A stretch of DNA of 64,000 nucleotides from Acinetobacter terrae (GCF_013004375.1 NZ_JABERI010000025.1:1-64000), one strand, 5' to 3'; positions 46,593 to 55,667 are shown, numbered from the stretch's first letter. Numbers and translations are program-made. The notes: a model not told the origin generated them from the letters alone.

Positions 46593-47819
46593 GTGGACGT
46601 ACGTCTCTCTGATCGTGTCAATGCCATCAAACCGTCCCCTACACTTGCTGTTACCAATAAAGCTGCTGAACTTAAAGCTGCTGGTAAAAACGTAATTGGT
46701 TTGGGTGCAGGTGAACCAGATTTTGATACCCCGCAACACATCAAAGATGCAGCAATTACTGCGATTAACAACGGTTTTACCAAATATACCGCTGTTGACG
46801 GTACTCCAGGTCTTAAAAAAGCGATTATCGCGAAATTTAAACGCGACAATAATCTTGACTATGCAGCAAACCAGATCCTGGTTTCTTGCGGTGGTAAACA
46901 ATCATTCTTTAACTTGGCCCTTGCCTTGTTAAACAAAGGCGATGAAGTGATCATCCCTGCGCCATACTGGGTAAGCTATCCAGACATGGTGATCATCGCT
47001 GAAGGTGTTCCAGTTGTTGTTAAATGTGGTGAAGAACAACGTTTCAAAATCACTCCAGCTCAATTAGAAGCAGCAATCACTAACAAAACTCGCTTAGTGG
47101 TTCTTAACAGCCCATCTAACCCGACTGGCATGATCTACACTAAAGCTGAATTAGAAGCTTTGGCTGAAGTGCTTCGTAAATACCCAGAAGTGTTGGTTGC
47201 TTCAGATGACATGTACGAACCAATCCGTTGGGATGATGAGTTCTACAACATCGCAACTGTTGCTCCAGACCTTTACGACCGCGTAATTGTACTTAACGGT
47301 GTGTCTAAAGCTTATGCAATGACTGGCTGGCGTATTGGCTATGCAGCGGGTCCTGCTAAATTGATTGGCGCAATGAAGAAAATCCAGTCTCAATCAACTT
47401 CAAACCCAACTTCTATTTCACAAGTTGCTGCTGAAGCTGCATTGAATGGTCCTCAAGACGTTCTTGAGCCAATGATTGAAGCTTTCAAACGTCGTCACGA
47501 TTTAGTTGTAAAAGGCTTGAACGACATCAAAGGTATTACTTGCTTACCTGCTGATGGCGCATTCTATGCATACGCAAACATCCGTCCATTGATTCGTGCG
47601 AAAGGCTTAAAATCTTGCACAGAATTCTCTGCATGGTTATTGGAAGAAACTGGTGTTGCCGTTGTTCCTGGTGATGCATTCGGCTTAGGCGGTTACATGC
47701 GTATTTCTTATGCAACTGCTGACGAAGTACTTGTAGATGCATTAGCGCGTATCAAAAAAGCTGCTGATTCAATCGAAGGCGTTGACGCTGCGATTGCTTC
47801 AATTGCTGCTGAAAAATAA
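46593..47819 (+). CDS. Pyridoxal-phosphate aspartate aminotransferase, class I type Ib
   Basis: The 408-residue enzyme moves an amino group between aspartate and 2-oxoglutarate. Key parts: the N-terminal GAGEPDFDTP, NSPSNPTG, the PLP-lysine in NGVSKAYAMTGWRIGYA and the carboxylate-binding Arg in GYMRISYA. It starts at a GTG at 46593 with AAGGA about 8 nt upstream; an upstream frame to 46551 lacks homology. It is a single unit ended at 47841. Substrate preference among type Ib enzymes (Asp, or prephenate too) is not decided by the sequence. Confidence 0.92.
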   Translation: MDVRLSDRVNAIKPSPTLAVTNKAAELKAAGKNVIGLGAGEPDFDTPQHIKDAAITAINNGFTKYTAVDGTPGLKKAIIAKFKRDNNLDYAANQILVSCGGKQSFFNLALALLNKGDEVIIPAPYWVSYPDMVIIAEGVPVVVKCGEEQRFKITPAQLEAAITNKTRLVVLNSPSNPTGMIYTKAELEALAEVLRKYPEVLVASDDMYEPIRWDDEFYNIATVAPDLYDRVIVLNGVSKAYAMTGWRIGYAAGPAKLIGAMKKIQSQSTSNPTSISQVAAEAALNGPQDVLEPMIEAFKRRHDLVVKGLNDIKGITCLPADGAFYAYANIRPLIRAKGLKSCTEFSAWLLEETGVAVVPGDAFGLGGYMRISYATADEVLVDALARIKKAADSIEGVDAAIASIAAEK

Positions 47820-47840
47820 TCTGCTTTTTAAATAAGATTT

Positions 47841-47869
47841 AAAAAACCCGCGTTTATCGCGGGTTTTTT
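47841..47869 (+). terminator. Terminator of the aspartate aminotransferase gene
   Basis: AAAAACCCGCG and CGCGGGTTTTTT surround TTTAT. Confidence 0.93.
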
Positions 47870-47903
47870 AATAACAAAGTTTTATATCCAATATAAGAAA
47901 GAC

Positions 47904-48746
47904 TTAGTGATTGCCTTTAACGCTATGTTTGCCTGTATAAATAACCAAAAAAATTCCCAGCAAGACAATCACGGTAGATAAAACAATCCTTAGCCCGATT
48001 GTTTCACCAATAAAAAGTGAACCACCCAAAATAGCTAAGCACGGCACACTCAATTGCACAGCGCTGGCGGTCACACGGTCTATATGCTTCACTATGGCAT
48101 ACCACAGCACATAAGCACCGCTAGATGCTAAACCGCCTGACAGCACTGCTAAAAGTACACCTTGAGGCTTTGCAAAGCTTTGTGTATAAAATGCAACATA
48201 AGCTAGCAATACAAAAGGAATCGCCATCACAAAATTTGCCAGCGTACTTGCCAATGGGTTTTGCATATTCTTACCCGCGATGCTGTACATAGCCCAACCT
48301 ATTCCTGAAAGCACCATAATTGCCACATAAACTAAATTTGGTGCAGTTGCACCCGGCAGCAGGAGAATGAAAATACCAAGAATTGCGATACCCAACCCTG
48401 CACCACGCTGAATATTGATTTTTTCACCATGACATAAGCCATAGCCGACCATACTCAACTGTACTGTGCCAAATAAAAGCAATGCCCCTACACCCGCATC
48501 AATATGCAAATAGGCCATTGAAAAGGCCACAATATACAGCGCAAGGGAAAAACCGTTTTTAATATTCCATTGTATTTTGGCTTTTTGTACAGAAAATATG
48601 TAGAGCAGCAACAAAACAGCTGCGCCACTACATACCCGAATCAAGCTAAAACTCATAGGATCAATCTGCTGTTCGGCCAGCGCCAGACGACATAAAACCG
48701 AATTGGCGGCAAAAGCTAGCATTGCAATGCAGATTTTAAGCAGCAT
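47904..48746 (-). CDS. EamA-type drug/metabolite exporter
   Basis: The 280-residue membrane protein has ten predicted helices in two EamA repeats, with no soluble domain. The first repeat contains QQIDPMSFSLIRVCSGA and the second GLASSGAYVLWYAIVKHI, the usual signature. DMT exporters move amino acids, purines or drugs; the substrate is not evident. It is transcribed alone on the minus strand. Confidence 0.88.
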   Translation of the reverse strand: MLLKICIAMLAFAANSVLCRLALAEQQIDPMSFSLIRVCSGAAVLLLLYIFSVQKAKIQWNIKNGFSLALYIVAFSMAYLHIDAGVGALLLFGTVQLSMVGYGLCHGEKINIQRGAGLGIAILGIFILLLPGATAPNLVYVAIMVLSGIGWAMYSIAGKNMQNPLASTLANFVMAIPFVLLAYVAFYTQSFAKPQGVLLAVLSGGLASSGAYVLWYAIVKHIDRVTASAVQLSVPCLAILGGSLFIGETIGLRIVLSTVIVLLGIFLVIYTGKHSVKGNH

Positions 48747-48898
48747 GGTTGGACATCCTTATTCAACGATCTGCTTTAGATATATCGAATATATATAAGT
48801 AAATCCACTTATTAAATCTATAGCTTAAATCTACAAACTTTCCTGATTCAATTCATCAAAAATACAAACGAGTAAACACTCTTCATATTCATCAATTA

Positions 48899-49315
48899 TT
48901 ATTTTTCTTCTTGGTCTCTAGAAAATATCGCAATCACTTCAGCTTCTGTCATTTTTTTAGTTTGATTGTTAAATGAATAGAATGCTGGTTGATTATCTAC
49001 ATAAATCTCTAAATTGAAATTCAGATCCTCTGGTAATTGCTCTAGAGAAAATACATTAATATTGGCAAATGTATGGTCTTTGGTTCGCCAAAAAATTAGG
49101 GTACCACACGCATTACAGAACCCTCGTTCACCCCAATCTGAAGAACGAAAGACCGATAAATGCTGTGGGTCTATAAAATCTATATCCTGTATATCTACAG
49201 TCATCAATGGTCCTCCAGTCTGGCGGCGGCACATGGAGCAATGACAAGCGCAAACCTCATGGTTCTTCAGTTGTACCTCAAATTGAGTCGCACCGCATAA
49301 ACATCTCACTTTCAT
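48899..49315 (-). CDS. GFA/CENP-V-like zinc-binding protein
   Basis: The 138-residue product has the GFA zinc sites: CLCGATQF (Cys at 5 and 7), ACHCSMCRRQTGG, and GFCNACGTLIFW. The family was named after glutathione-dependent formaldehyde activation, but most members are uncharacterised and S-hydroxymethyl-glutathione binding is unproven here. Confidence 0.88.
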   Translation of the reverse strand: MKVRCLCGATQFEVQLKNHEVCACHCSMCRRQTGGPLMTVDIQDIDFIDPQHLSVFRSSDWGERGFCNACGTLIFWRTKDHTFANINVFSLEQLPEDLNFNLEIYVDNQPAFYSFNNQTKKMTEAEVIAIFSRDQEEK

Positions 49316-49475
49316 CTTTATTCCTAATTTTTATCATTATTTTTAATATTTATACTTTAACCGTAAGCAAAAGACTCAGTACACTTCGATAATACAATTT
49401 TAAATTGATGATTTAATATCCACCCATCTAGAATTTAAGTTCCAATCTAAAATTTAAACACAACAAGGACAGGCA

Positions 49476-49907
49476 ATGAATATCAAGAATCTTTCAGGCC
49501 TACAAATTATGCAAGAGATGTGTAATGGCAACATTCCAATGCCGTCGATGGCCACAACCATTCCCATGTCAGCAAGCGAAGTTGAACTTGGGTATGTGAC
49601 TTTCATTGTGAAAGCAGATGATCGCCATCTCAATCCTATGGGTAGTGTGCATGGTGGCTTTGCTGCAACGGTCTTAGATTCAGTCACTGGCTGTGCTGTG
49701 TTTTCCATGCTAGAAGCAGGCCTAAGCTATACGACCATCGACCTAAATGTCAAAATGTGCCGCCCTGTTCCCCTCAATACCAAGCTTAAAGCTGTGGCTA
49801 AAACCATCAATATTAGTAAAAGCTTAGGCATTGCTGAAGGTCAGCTGATTGATGATGAAGGCAAGCTATACGCCCATGCCACTGCAACTTGTATGATTAT
49901 TCGTTAA
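49476..49907 (+). CDS. PaaI-family hotdog thioesterase
   Basis: The 143-residue product has the PaaI/YdiI hotdog fold with NPMGSVHGGFAATVLDS, which carries the conserved HGG and catalytic Asp, and YTTIDLNVKMCRPVP. It should hydrolyse an acyl-CoA or aryl-CoA. There is no phenylacetate cluster nearby, so the substrate remains open. Confidence 0.88.
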   Translation: MNIKNLSGLQIMQEMCNGNIPMPSMATTIPMSASEVELGYVTFIVKADDRHLNPMGSVHGGFAATVLDSVTGCAVFSMLEAGLSYTTIDLNVKMCRPVPLNTKLKAVAKTINISKSLGIAEGQLIDDEGKLYAHATATCMIIR

Positions 49908-49914
49908 TACAAAA

Positions 49915-49980
49915 AATGCTGGATTTGGAGCATGTTGACTCAACTGAGCTTAAGTTAAGTTACTTAAGCTCTTAGCATTT
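49915..49980. terminator. Nested hairpin between convergent genes
   Basis: An outer stem AAATGCT/AGCATTT encloses a perfect inner hairpin GAGCTTAAG/CTTAAGCTC (49946-49971). On the minus strand it is followed by TTTTTT, which fits termination of the gene at 49989. Confidence 0.55.
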
Positions 49981-49988
49981 GATCATCA

Positions 49989-50447
49989 TTAAACAGCCGA
50001 TTTAAGTGATTTCGTTAACTCTGGGAAAGGCACTTCTGGACGTGACGTCGCTTTATAAATACATAAATATTTAAACACGCTATCGAGTGATACAGAGAGT
50101 TTCTTCTGTTCCGATATCGACCATACTTTAGAATTATTGCGTCCAGATAAGGCGCTGCCATTCAGTTGATACAAATACAGATCATGATCACGTTGCAAAG
50201 GTTGCTTACGACCATTTGAATAGCTTTCTAGTAACAATTGACAAGGGGAATTAATCAACCATTTATCACTAAACCAAAGCTGCAATAAGTCACCCAGATA
50301 TAAGGCTTGAGTACCGACAGGCCACACTTGGATATAAGCATCTTCAACCGCAGTCTGATAGCGCTCAGGATCTTGAATGATAGAAAGGTAGTTGTCTTGA
50401 TAAAAAGATAAATTTGAAAAGATTTCGGCAATCGTCAGCGTATGCAT
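49989..50447 (-). CDS. Conserved hypothetical protein
   Basis: The 152-residue soluble protein starts MHTLTIAEIFSNLSFYQDN and has no recognised motif, signal peptide or membrane segment. AGGAG 7 nt before the ATG at 50447 fixes the start; a longer frame to 50483 is rejected. I make no functional claim. Confidence 0.7.
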   Translation of the reverse strand: MHTLTIAEIFSNLSFYQDNYLSIIQDPERYQTAVEDAYIQVWPVGTQALYLGDLLQLWFSDKWLINSPCQLLLESYSNGRKQPLQRDHDLYLYQLNGSALSGRNNSKVWSISEQKKLSVSLDSVFKYLCIYKATSRPEVPFPELTKSLKSAV

Positions 50448-50646
50448 TCGCTTTCTCCTGTTTAGCCATTTTAGTGCTGGCAAGTTGGTTTAAATCCACA
50501 CTGTTTGAACTTTCACTCAAACGCTCTGTTATGCATTTAATCTAACAAGCCGATTTTGGCTGTGCAAGTTTTTTTAACGTTTTTGATTTATTTGTCTAAA
50601 TAAAAAGCATACAGCACAAAAATTAAGGAATCATGACACTTTTAGC

Positions 50647-50674
50647 TTGACCCCCCACAAAATCTCCTTATAAT
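50647..50674 (+). promoter_or_regulatory. Promoter of the first tRNA-Asn gene
   Basis: TTGACC (50647-50652) and TATAAT (50669-50674) are 16 nt apart, with the tRNA starting 12 nt after the -10. Confidence 0.85.
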
Positions 50675-50685
50675 CGCATGCAGAT

Positions 50686-50761
50686 TCTCCAATAGCTCAG
50701 TCGGTAGAGCGACGGACTGTTAATCCGCAGGTCCCTGGTTCGAGCCCAGGTTGGAGAGCCA
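50686..50761 (+). tRNA. tRNA-Asn (GTT), copy 1
   Basis: A 76-nt cloverleaf: acceptor TCTCCAA/TTGGAGA, anticodon GTT in loop CTGTTAA, T arm with TTCGAGC, discriminator G and encoded CCA. It is a single-gene unit with its own promoter and terminator. Confidence 0.98.
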
Positions 50762-50767
50762 AATACG

Positions 50768-50801
50768 AAAAAGCCCGCAGCATTAAAGCGGGCTTTTTTT
50801 T
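50768..50801 (+). terminator. Terminator of tRNA-Asn copy 1
   Basis: AAAAAGCCCGC and GCGGGCTTTTT surround a 9-nt loop, followed by more T residues. Confidence 0.93.
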
Positions 50802-50967
50802 GCCTAAATAATCTATAACCATTTAAATCATCATAAAAAAATTATCCTGATTTCCTTTTTTTTAGATCAAATCTGCAAATATCTACTAGATATCAAGTTA
50901 CTCTGTTCATAGCCATAAATTTATTGAGATATAAAAATTCGTAGTGAAATAATGAGGAAGCAATAAA

Positions 50968-50991
50968 AAAAGCGCATCGAAATGCGCTTTT
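50968..50991 (-). terminator. Terminator of the DegS-like protease gene
   Basis: AAAAGCGCAT and ATGCGCTTTT surround a CGAA tetraloop. Confidence 0.88.
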
Positions 50992-51038
50992 AATCCATTC
51001 ACCCTATCTAAACATGGATGAATCTAAAGATTTTTCTA

Positions 51039-52217
51039 TTACTGAGGTAAAGGAATATATTGTGAATTATTATTCTGTGCTTTACGTTCAGTCACCACCA
51101 CATTCAGGGTTAATGGTTTATCATCTCGAACCACTTCAACTTTGATCGTGCTATTCGGGGCTTGCAACGCAACATAATTAATCAAATGCGATGCAGAAGT
51201 AATAGTGTCACCATTTACCTGAATAATTTTATCGCCTTTCTTGATTCCAGCCTTGGCTGCAGGACCTTGAGGAAGCACGTCTGCAACCACAACACCTGTT
51301 TGCTTAGGTTCAAGAATATTTTCCTGTTGCACTGGCATTAGGCTGATACCCAACCAGCCACGAACCACGCGACCATCTTTTAAAATTGAATTCAGGATTT
51401 GCTGACAGACCTTCGCCGGGATGGCAAAGCCAATACCTAATGAACCACCTGATTGAGAGAAAATAGCCGTGTTCACACCAATCAAATTACCCGCAACATC
51501 AATCAGCGCACCACCCGAGTTACCCGGATTAATGGCAGCATCCGTTTGAATGAAGTCTTCATAAGTGTTGATACCCAAATCCGAACGATTGGTGGCAGAA
51601 ATAATCCCTTGGGTGACAGTTTGCCCCACACCAAATGGATTACCAATGGCAAGAACAACATCCCCCACTTCATTAGCACTAAGTTTAAAAGGTAAAACCG
51701 GCAACTTGTCGAGTTCAATCTTAATCACAGCAAGATCAGAATCGGGATCTGTACCAATAATTTTTGCTACAGCACGACGCCCATCATTCAATCCCACTAC
51801 AATTTGATCAGCCTGTGCAATCACATGATTATTGGTCAAGATATAACCATCCGAACGAACAATAACACCAGAGCCTAGGCTATTTTCATTTTGCTCCTGC
51901 CCGAATTGATCTGGTACTTCATCACCAAAAAATTCACGAAATGCAGGATCATTTAACAAAGGATGTTCAGCTTTTTTCACTTTCTGGGTGGTAAAAATAT
52001 TTACCACCGCAGGAGCAGCAACTTTAACCGCAGCATTGTAAGATTCAATACCGCCTGTTCTCGTGGTACTGACTAAAGGCTCTACTTTCTCTACCGGCAT
52101 TTTCACACCATCAGCCGCAACAGGTGCTTTAGGCTGTTGATATTGTTGCCATGCAAGAAAACCTAGCGTGACCAAAATGAGTAAAACCCAAGGTAACCAT
52201 GTAAATGTGCGACGCAC
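51039..52217 (-). CDS. DegS/AlgW-like periplasmic serine protease with PDZ domain
   Basis: The 392-residue product has one N-terminal transmembrane helix (about residues 7-24), a trypsin-like domain with His in LTNNHVIA, Asp in DSDLAVIKI and Ser in NPGNSGGALI, and one C-terminal PDZ domain (PAAKAGIKKGDKIIQVNGD). One PDZ and a membrane anchor point to the DegS/AlgW group, which senses misfolded outer-membrane proteins; whether an anti-sigma factor is its target here is unknown. The start is a GTG at 52217 with GAGG 8 nt upstream; an ATG frame to 52301 adds residues that spoil the anchor. Confidence 0.92.
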   Translation of the reverse strand: MRRTFTWLPWVLLILVTLGFLAWQQYQQPKAPVAADGVKMPVEKVEPLVSTTRTGGIESYNAAVKVAAPAVVNIFTTQKVKKAEHPLLNDPAFREFFGDEVPDQFGQEQNENSLGSGVIVRSDGYILTNNHVIAQADQIVVGLNDGRRAVAKIIGTDPDSDLAVIKIELDKLPVLPFKLSANEVGDVVLAIGNPFGVGQTVTQGIISATNRSDLGINTYEDFIQTDAAINPGNSGGALIDVAGNLIGVNTAIFSQSGGSLGIGFAIPAKVCQQILNSILKDGRVVRGWLGISLMPVQQENILEPKQTGVVVADVLPQGPAAKAGIKKGDKIIQVNGDTITSASHLINYVALQAPNSTIKVEVVRDDKPLTLNVVVTERKAQNNNSQYIPLPQ

Positions 52218-52388
52218 GTTAATTTCCTCTAACAATATTTTAATTCGTTGATGACTAAGTAATTTATGCGCCATTGTAAAATGAAATACAGCAGGAAACA
52301 TAAAAATAGTGCAAGAGTTTTGTCATGCTTTAGTTACAATTCAAAATATGTTTTGATGATGTTAAATATTTAGGCTTTTGAGAAATTT

Positions 52389-53147
52389 ATGGCAAAGCTC
52401 AACGAAATTATTCAGTGGTGCAACCAAACCCTGAAATCACACGAATTTAAAGACTATGCACCAAATGGTCTGCAAATTGAAGGCAAACCCGATGTAAATA
52501 AAATCTTGTGTGCAGTAACTGCATCACAAGATGCAATTGAAGCAGCCATTGAACAAGGTGCTGATTTGCTATTGGTTCATCACGGCTACTTCTGGAAGGG
52601 CGAACCCTACCCGATTACCGGCATGCGCGGCAAACGGATAAAAAGCTTAATCCAACATGATATTTCATTGGTGGGTTATCACTTACCTTTAGATAGTCAC
52701 CCTACTTTAGGTAATAATGCGGCGATTGCGGATATTTTAGCATTAGAAAATATTGAAGCTTTAGATCCAAGCGAACGTAATCCGATTGGTAATATTGGTT
52801 ATTTAAAACAACCCGTATCTGCTGAAGATTTTAAACTGTATGTGTCGCAGCGTTTAGATTTTAATGCCATTCATCTTCCTGCTGATAAAACATCAATCCA
52901 AAAAATCGGTTTCTGTACCGGTGGTGCGCAGGATTTTATCGGCAAATCGGCTGAACAAAATTGTGATGCTTATATTTCTGGTGAAGTCAGTGAGCGTACC
53001 TATTATGAAGCCAAAGAATTGAATGTGCATTATTACGCTTGCGGACATCATGCCACCGAGCGTTATGGCGTACAACGCCTTGCAAAAGCTATTTCAGAAC
53101 AGTTCGATATTGAGTATAGTTACTTCGAATTAAACAATCCGATTTAA
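52389..53147 (+). CDS. Nif3-like dinuclear metal centre protein (YbgI type)
   Basis: The 252-residue product matches the Nif3/YbgI family: APNGLQIEG, the metal ligands in LLVHHGYFWKGEP and GYHLPLDSHP, and the C-terminal HHATERYGVQ. The protein forms a toroidal hexamer in E. coli; its reaction is unsettled, with GTP cyclohydrolase-like folding only a suggestion. It is divergent from the DegS-like protease gene. Confidence 0.93.
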   Translation: MAKLNEIIQWCNQTLKSHEFKDYAPNGLQIEGKPDVNKILCAVTASQDAIEAAIEQGADLLLVHHGYFWKGEPYPITGMRGKRIKSLIQHDISLVGYHLPLDSHPTLGNNAAIADILALENIEALDPSERNPIGNIGYLKQPVSAEDFKLYVSQRLDFNAIHLPADKTSIQKIGFCTGGAQDFIGKSAEQNCDAYISGEVSERTYYEAKELNVHYYACGHHATERYGVQRLAKAISEQFDIEYSYFELNNPI

Positions 53148-53300
53148 TTTAAATTTTACGGTTTGACATTTTCTTTATACGTATAAATTCAGGCTTTATT
53201 CTGTATTGTTATTTATAAGCAATGCGCAATTTAGGCAAAGAATCCATTACAATAAGGCCACTTAATGTCAAAACCCAGCAAAACGCAAGGAATTGAAAAC

Positions 53301-53927
53301 ATGACAACGATTACTTTACCGGCACTTCCATACGGTTATGAAGATCTTGCTCCACACATTAGCAAAGAAACTTTAGAATACCATCATGACAAACACCACA
53401 ACACTTACGTTGTAAACTTGAATAACCTGATCAAGGGTACTGACCTTGAAGGTAAAACATTAGAAGAAATCATTAAAGCTTCTGCTGGTGATGCTGCTAA
53501 AGTTGGCGTATTCAACAATGCTGCTCAAGTTTGGAACCATACATTCTACTGGAACTGTATGGCTAAAAACGGCGGCGGTAAAGCGACTGGTACTTTAGCT
53601 GCTAAAATTGATGAAGCTTTCGGTTCTTACGAAAAATTTGCTGAAGAATTTGCTGCTGCTGCAACAACTCAATTCGGTTCAGGTTGGGCTTGGTTGGTTG
53701 CTGACGAAGTAAATGGCAACCTTTCAATTCTTAAAACTTCAAATGCTGACACTCCACTTGCTCACGGTAAAGTTGCAGTGTTGACGATTGACGTTTGGGA
53801 ACATGCTTATTACATCGACTACCGTAATGCACGCCCTGCTTACATCAAAACTTTCCTAGAAAGCTTGGTAAACTGGGATTATGCAAATGCTAAATATGCT
53901 GGCCAAGAAGCTGGCGTTGAAAAATAA
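53301..53927 (+). CDS. sodB: Iron superoxide dismutase
   Basis: The 208-residue cytoplasmic enzyme dismutates superoxide to peroxide and oxygen. Metal ligands are His28 ([11 protein letters not shown]), His in WNHTFYW, Asp and His in DVWEHAYY. The [10 protein letters not shown] and FGSGWAWL blocks, with Gln in the first, favour the iron form. AAGGA 9 nt before the ATG at 53301 decides the start, rather than 53265. Confidence 0.96.
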   Translation: MTTITLPALPYGYEDLAPHISKETLEYHHDKHHNTYVVNLNNLIKGTDLEGKTLEEIIKASAGDAAKVGVFNNAAQVWNHTFYWNCMAKNGGGKATGTLAAKIDEAFGSYEKFAEEFAAAATTQFGSGWAWLVADEVNGNLSILKTSNADTPLAHGKVAVLTIDVWEHAYYIDYRNARPAYIKTFLESLVNWDYANAKYAGQEAGVEK

Positions 53928-53955
53928 GATTTAAAATAAATTTTATTTTTTGCAT

Positions 53956-53987
53956 AAAAAACCACCCTTTATGGGTGGTTTTTTTAT
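53956..53987 (+). terminator. Terminator of sodB
   Basis: AAAAAACCACCC and GGGTGGTTTTTTT surround TTTAT. Confidence 0.93.
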
Positions 53988-54045
53988 TTTTAGGGCATAT
54001 CTGCATAATTATAAGGCAAATGATTCATTTCTTTATATTTACGTG

Positions 54046-54074
54046 TTGACGACTTGGGTTTTCATCCCTAAAAT
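54046..54074 (+). promoter_or_regulatory. Promoter of the tandem tRNA-Asn pair
   Basis: TTGACG (54046-54051) and TAAAAT (54069-54074) are 17 nt apart, 12 nt before the tRNA. Confidence 0.75.
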
Positions 54075-54085
54075 GCGCATCAGAT

Positions 54086-54161
54086 TCTCCAATAGCTCAG
54101 TCGGTAGAGCGACGGACTGTTAATCCGCAGGTCCCTGGTTCGAGCCCAGGTTGGAGAGCCA
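54086..54161 (+). tRNA. tRNA-Asn (GTT), copy 2
   Basis: Identical in sequence to copy 1, including acceptor TCTCCAA/TTGGAGA and encoded CCA. It is followed after only 5 nt by copy 3, so the two form one transcript. Confidence 0.98.
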
Positions 54162-54166
54162 TCTAT

Positions 54167-54242
54167 TCTTCCATAGCTCAGTTGGTAGAGCGACGGACTG
54201 TTAATCCGCAGGTCCCTGGTTCGAGCCCAGGTGGAAGAGCCA
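54167..54242 (+). tRNA. tRNA-Asn (GTT), copy 3, variant acceptor stem
   Basis: The anticodon and T arms equal the other copies, but the acceptor stem is TCTTCCA/TGGAAGA and the D loop has TTGG in place of TCGG. All acceptor changes are compensated on both strands, so it should fold normally. Confidence 0.97.
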
Positions 54243-54249
54243 AGATTCT

Positions 54250-54284
54250 AAAAAGCCCACTCACCATGAAGTGGGCTTTTTTTT
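54250..54284 (+). terminator. Terminator of the tRNA-Asn pair
   Basis: AAAAAGCCCAC and GTGGGCTTTTTTTT surround a 10-nt loop. Confidence 0.92.
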
Positions 54285-54444
54285 ATCTGCCAAATTTCCA
54301 TTTACTTCTCATGCGACAGATACTTTTAATCTGTTATCTTTCATCAGCACGCTTGATTTAAATCCTAGATCATTCCCCTATCTATTGTTCGCTTATTAAA
54401 ATTTAGTTATGGTAATTCTAATAAAAATATTTTAATAAGCCACT

Positions 54445-54750
54445 ATGAATGCAACCTGGTTAAAATCTCTCATTTTCTGGATTATTTTGATTGTTGTCAT
54501 GTTCGCAGTGTTTCAATGTAGTCAAAATTCTGAAAATAAAAAGCAGGCTTCCGCGCTCATGTATGAACGCTTATTTCATTGCACCCGTAATTTACCCCAA
54601 AAGAACCCAGAGGTTTTAAAACACATTCAACAACAGCTCAAGCCTGAGCTTACCCAAGCCGAGCTGATGCAATTGATCAACGAATGCCGTAAAGCACACC
54701 CCTTACAAAGTAAAGAAAATTATATAGACCTCATAAAATCACTTAAATAA
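54445..54750 (+). CDS. Small membrane-anchored hypothetical protein
   Basis: The 101-residue product has one N-terminal transmembrane helix (residues 7-24) and a soluble helical remainder with two Cys. I do not recognise a family. It sits alone between two tRNA-Asn units. Confidence 0.65.
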   Translation: MNATWLKSLIFWIILIVVMFAVFQCSQNSENKKQASALMYERLFHCTRNLPQKNPEVLKHIQQQLKPELTQAELMQLINECRKAHPLQSKENYIDLIKSLK

Positions 54751-54813
54751 TAAGCAATAAGTTTATTTTTAAAACATTCAATTCATTTTCATGGTTTTTT
54801 TAAGCATAAGCCC

Positions 54814-54842
54814 TTGACCCCTTCAGCTTAGATACATAGAAT
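54814..54842 (+). promoter_or_regulatory. Promoter of tRNA-Asn copy 4
   Basis: TTGACC (54814-54819) and TAGAAT (54837-54842) are 17 nt apart, 11 nt before the tRNA. Confidence 0.75.
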
Positions 54843-54853
54843 GCGTATCAGAT

Positions 54854-54929
54854 TCTCCAATAGCTCAGTCGGTAGAGCGACGGACTGTTAATCCGCAGGT
54901 CCCTGGTTCGAGCCCAGGTTGGAGAGCCA
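54854..54929 (+). tRNA. tRNA-Asn (GTT), copy 4
   Basis: Identical to copies 1 and 2. The bases just before it (ATGCGTATCAGAT) also resemble those before copy 2, so the duplicated unit included the leader and promoter. Confidence 0.98.
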
Positions 54930-54935
54930 AATTCT

Positions 54936-54965
54936 AAAAACCCACTCTACTTGAGTGGGTTTTTT
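54936..54965 (+). terminator. Terminator of tRNA-Asn copy 4
   Basis: AAAAACCCACTC and GAGTGGGTTTTTT surround TACTT. Confidence 0.92.
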
Positions 54966-54985
54966 CTTATCTGTAGATTCGTATC

Positions 54986-55429
54986 GTGTTTAATTCCAGT
55001 TCATCTACCTTTCTTGTGATTGGTATCATTGCCAGTCTTGCATTGATCATCCTGTGTGCTCAGCAATATTTCAAAACCAAAAAAAAGTTTTATCCCAAAC
55101 GTGTCATTACGCCTTATGAATGCAGAATGTACGTTCGTTTAAAAGAAGCCTTTCCTCAATATCATGTCTTGGCACAAGTTGCTTTTAGTGCGTTAATTAC
55201 CAGTCATAATCTTAAAATTCGCAATCAGTTCAATCGCAAAGTCACCGACTTCGTTTTACTTAATGAATCGCTACAAGTTTTAGTGATTATTGAGCTAGAT
55301 GACCCAACCCATTTATACAAAGTTGAAGAAGATAAATTTCGCGATCACATGCTGCATGAAGCGGGATATCGCGTATTACGCTACACTGAAATTCCAAATG
55401 TCAGACAACTGCATAAAGACATTCTTTAA
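54986..55429 (+). CDS. Membrane-anchored DUF2726 protein
   Basis: The 147-residue product has a transmembrane helix (residues 9-26), a basic linker and a DUF2726 domain: FPQYHVLAQVAFSALI, KVTDFVLLNESLQVLVIIEL and HEAGYRVLRY. The domain has the fold of restriction-endonuclease-like enzymes with D and E-x-D residues in order; catalytic activity is not shown. The start is a GTG at 54986, close behind the tRNA terminator, with a poor ribosome binding site. Confidence 0.8.
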   Translation: MFNSSSSTFLVIGIIASLALIILCAQQYFKTKKKFYPKRVITPYECRMYVRLKEAFPQYHVLAQVAFSALITSHNLKIRNQFNRKVTDFVLLNESLQVLVIIELDDPTHLYKVEEDKFRDHMLHEAGYRVLRYTEIPNVRQLHKDIL

Positions 55430-55437
55430 AAAATCAT

Positions 55438-55641
55438 TTACGAAAGTCTATTTCTAAATAGCCAAGCAGCTAAAGGTAGCGTAATCAACGCTAAAACAAT
55501 TAGTGCAATGAAATCCAGTTTAATCTGAGAAAAACTCGCACCCTCCAAATACAGCTCACGATGCTTGTGATGAACGTGATAATTTGCACAACTCCTTGTT
55601 ATTCGAATTTTATGCGTACTTTTTATTTTGCGTCGTGCCAT
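55438..55641 (-). CDS. Small C-terminally anchored hypothetical protein
   Basis: The 67-residue product is basic at the N-terminus (MARRKIKSTHKIRITR) and has a hydrophobic helix at residues 43-61, so it could be tail-anchored. The ribosome binding site is weak, and it converges with the DUF2726 gene. No family is recognised. Confidence 0.45.
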   Translation of the reverse strand: MARRKIKSTHKIRITRSCANYHVHHKHRELYLEGASFSQIKLDFIALIVLALITLPLAAWLFRNRLS

Positions 55642-55667
55642 CACCACGACATTCTAATTAAGCATAA

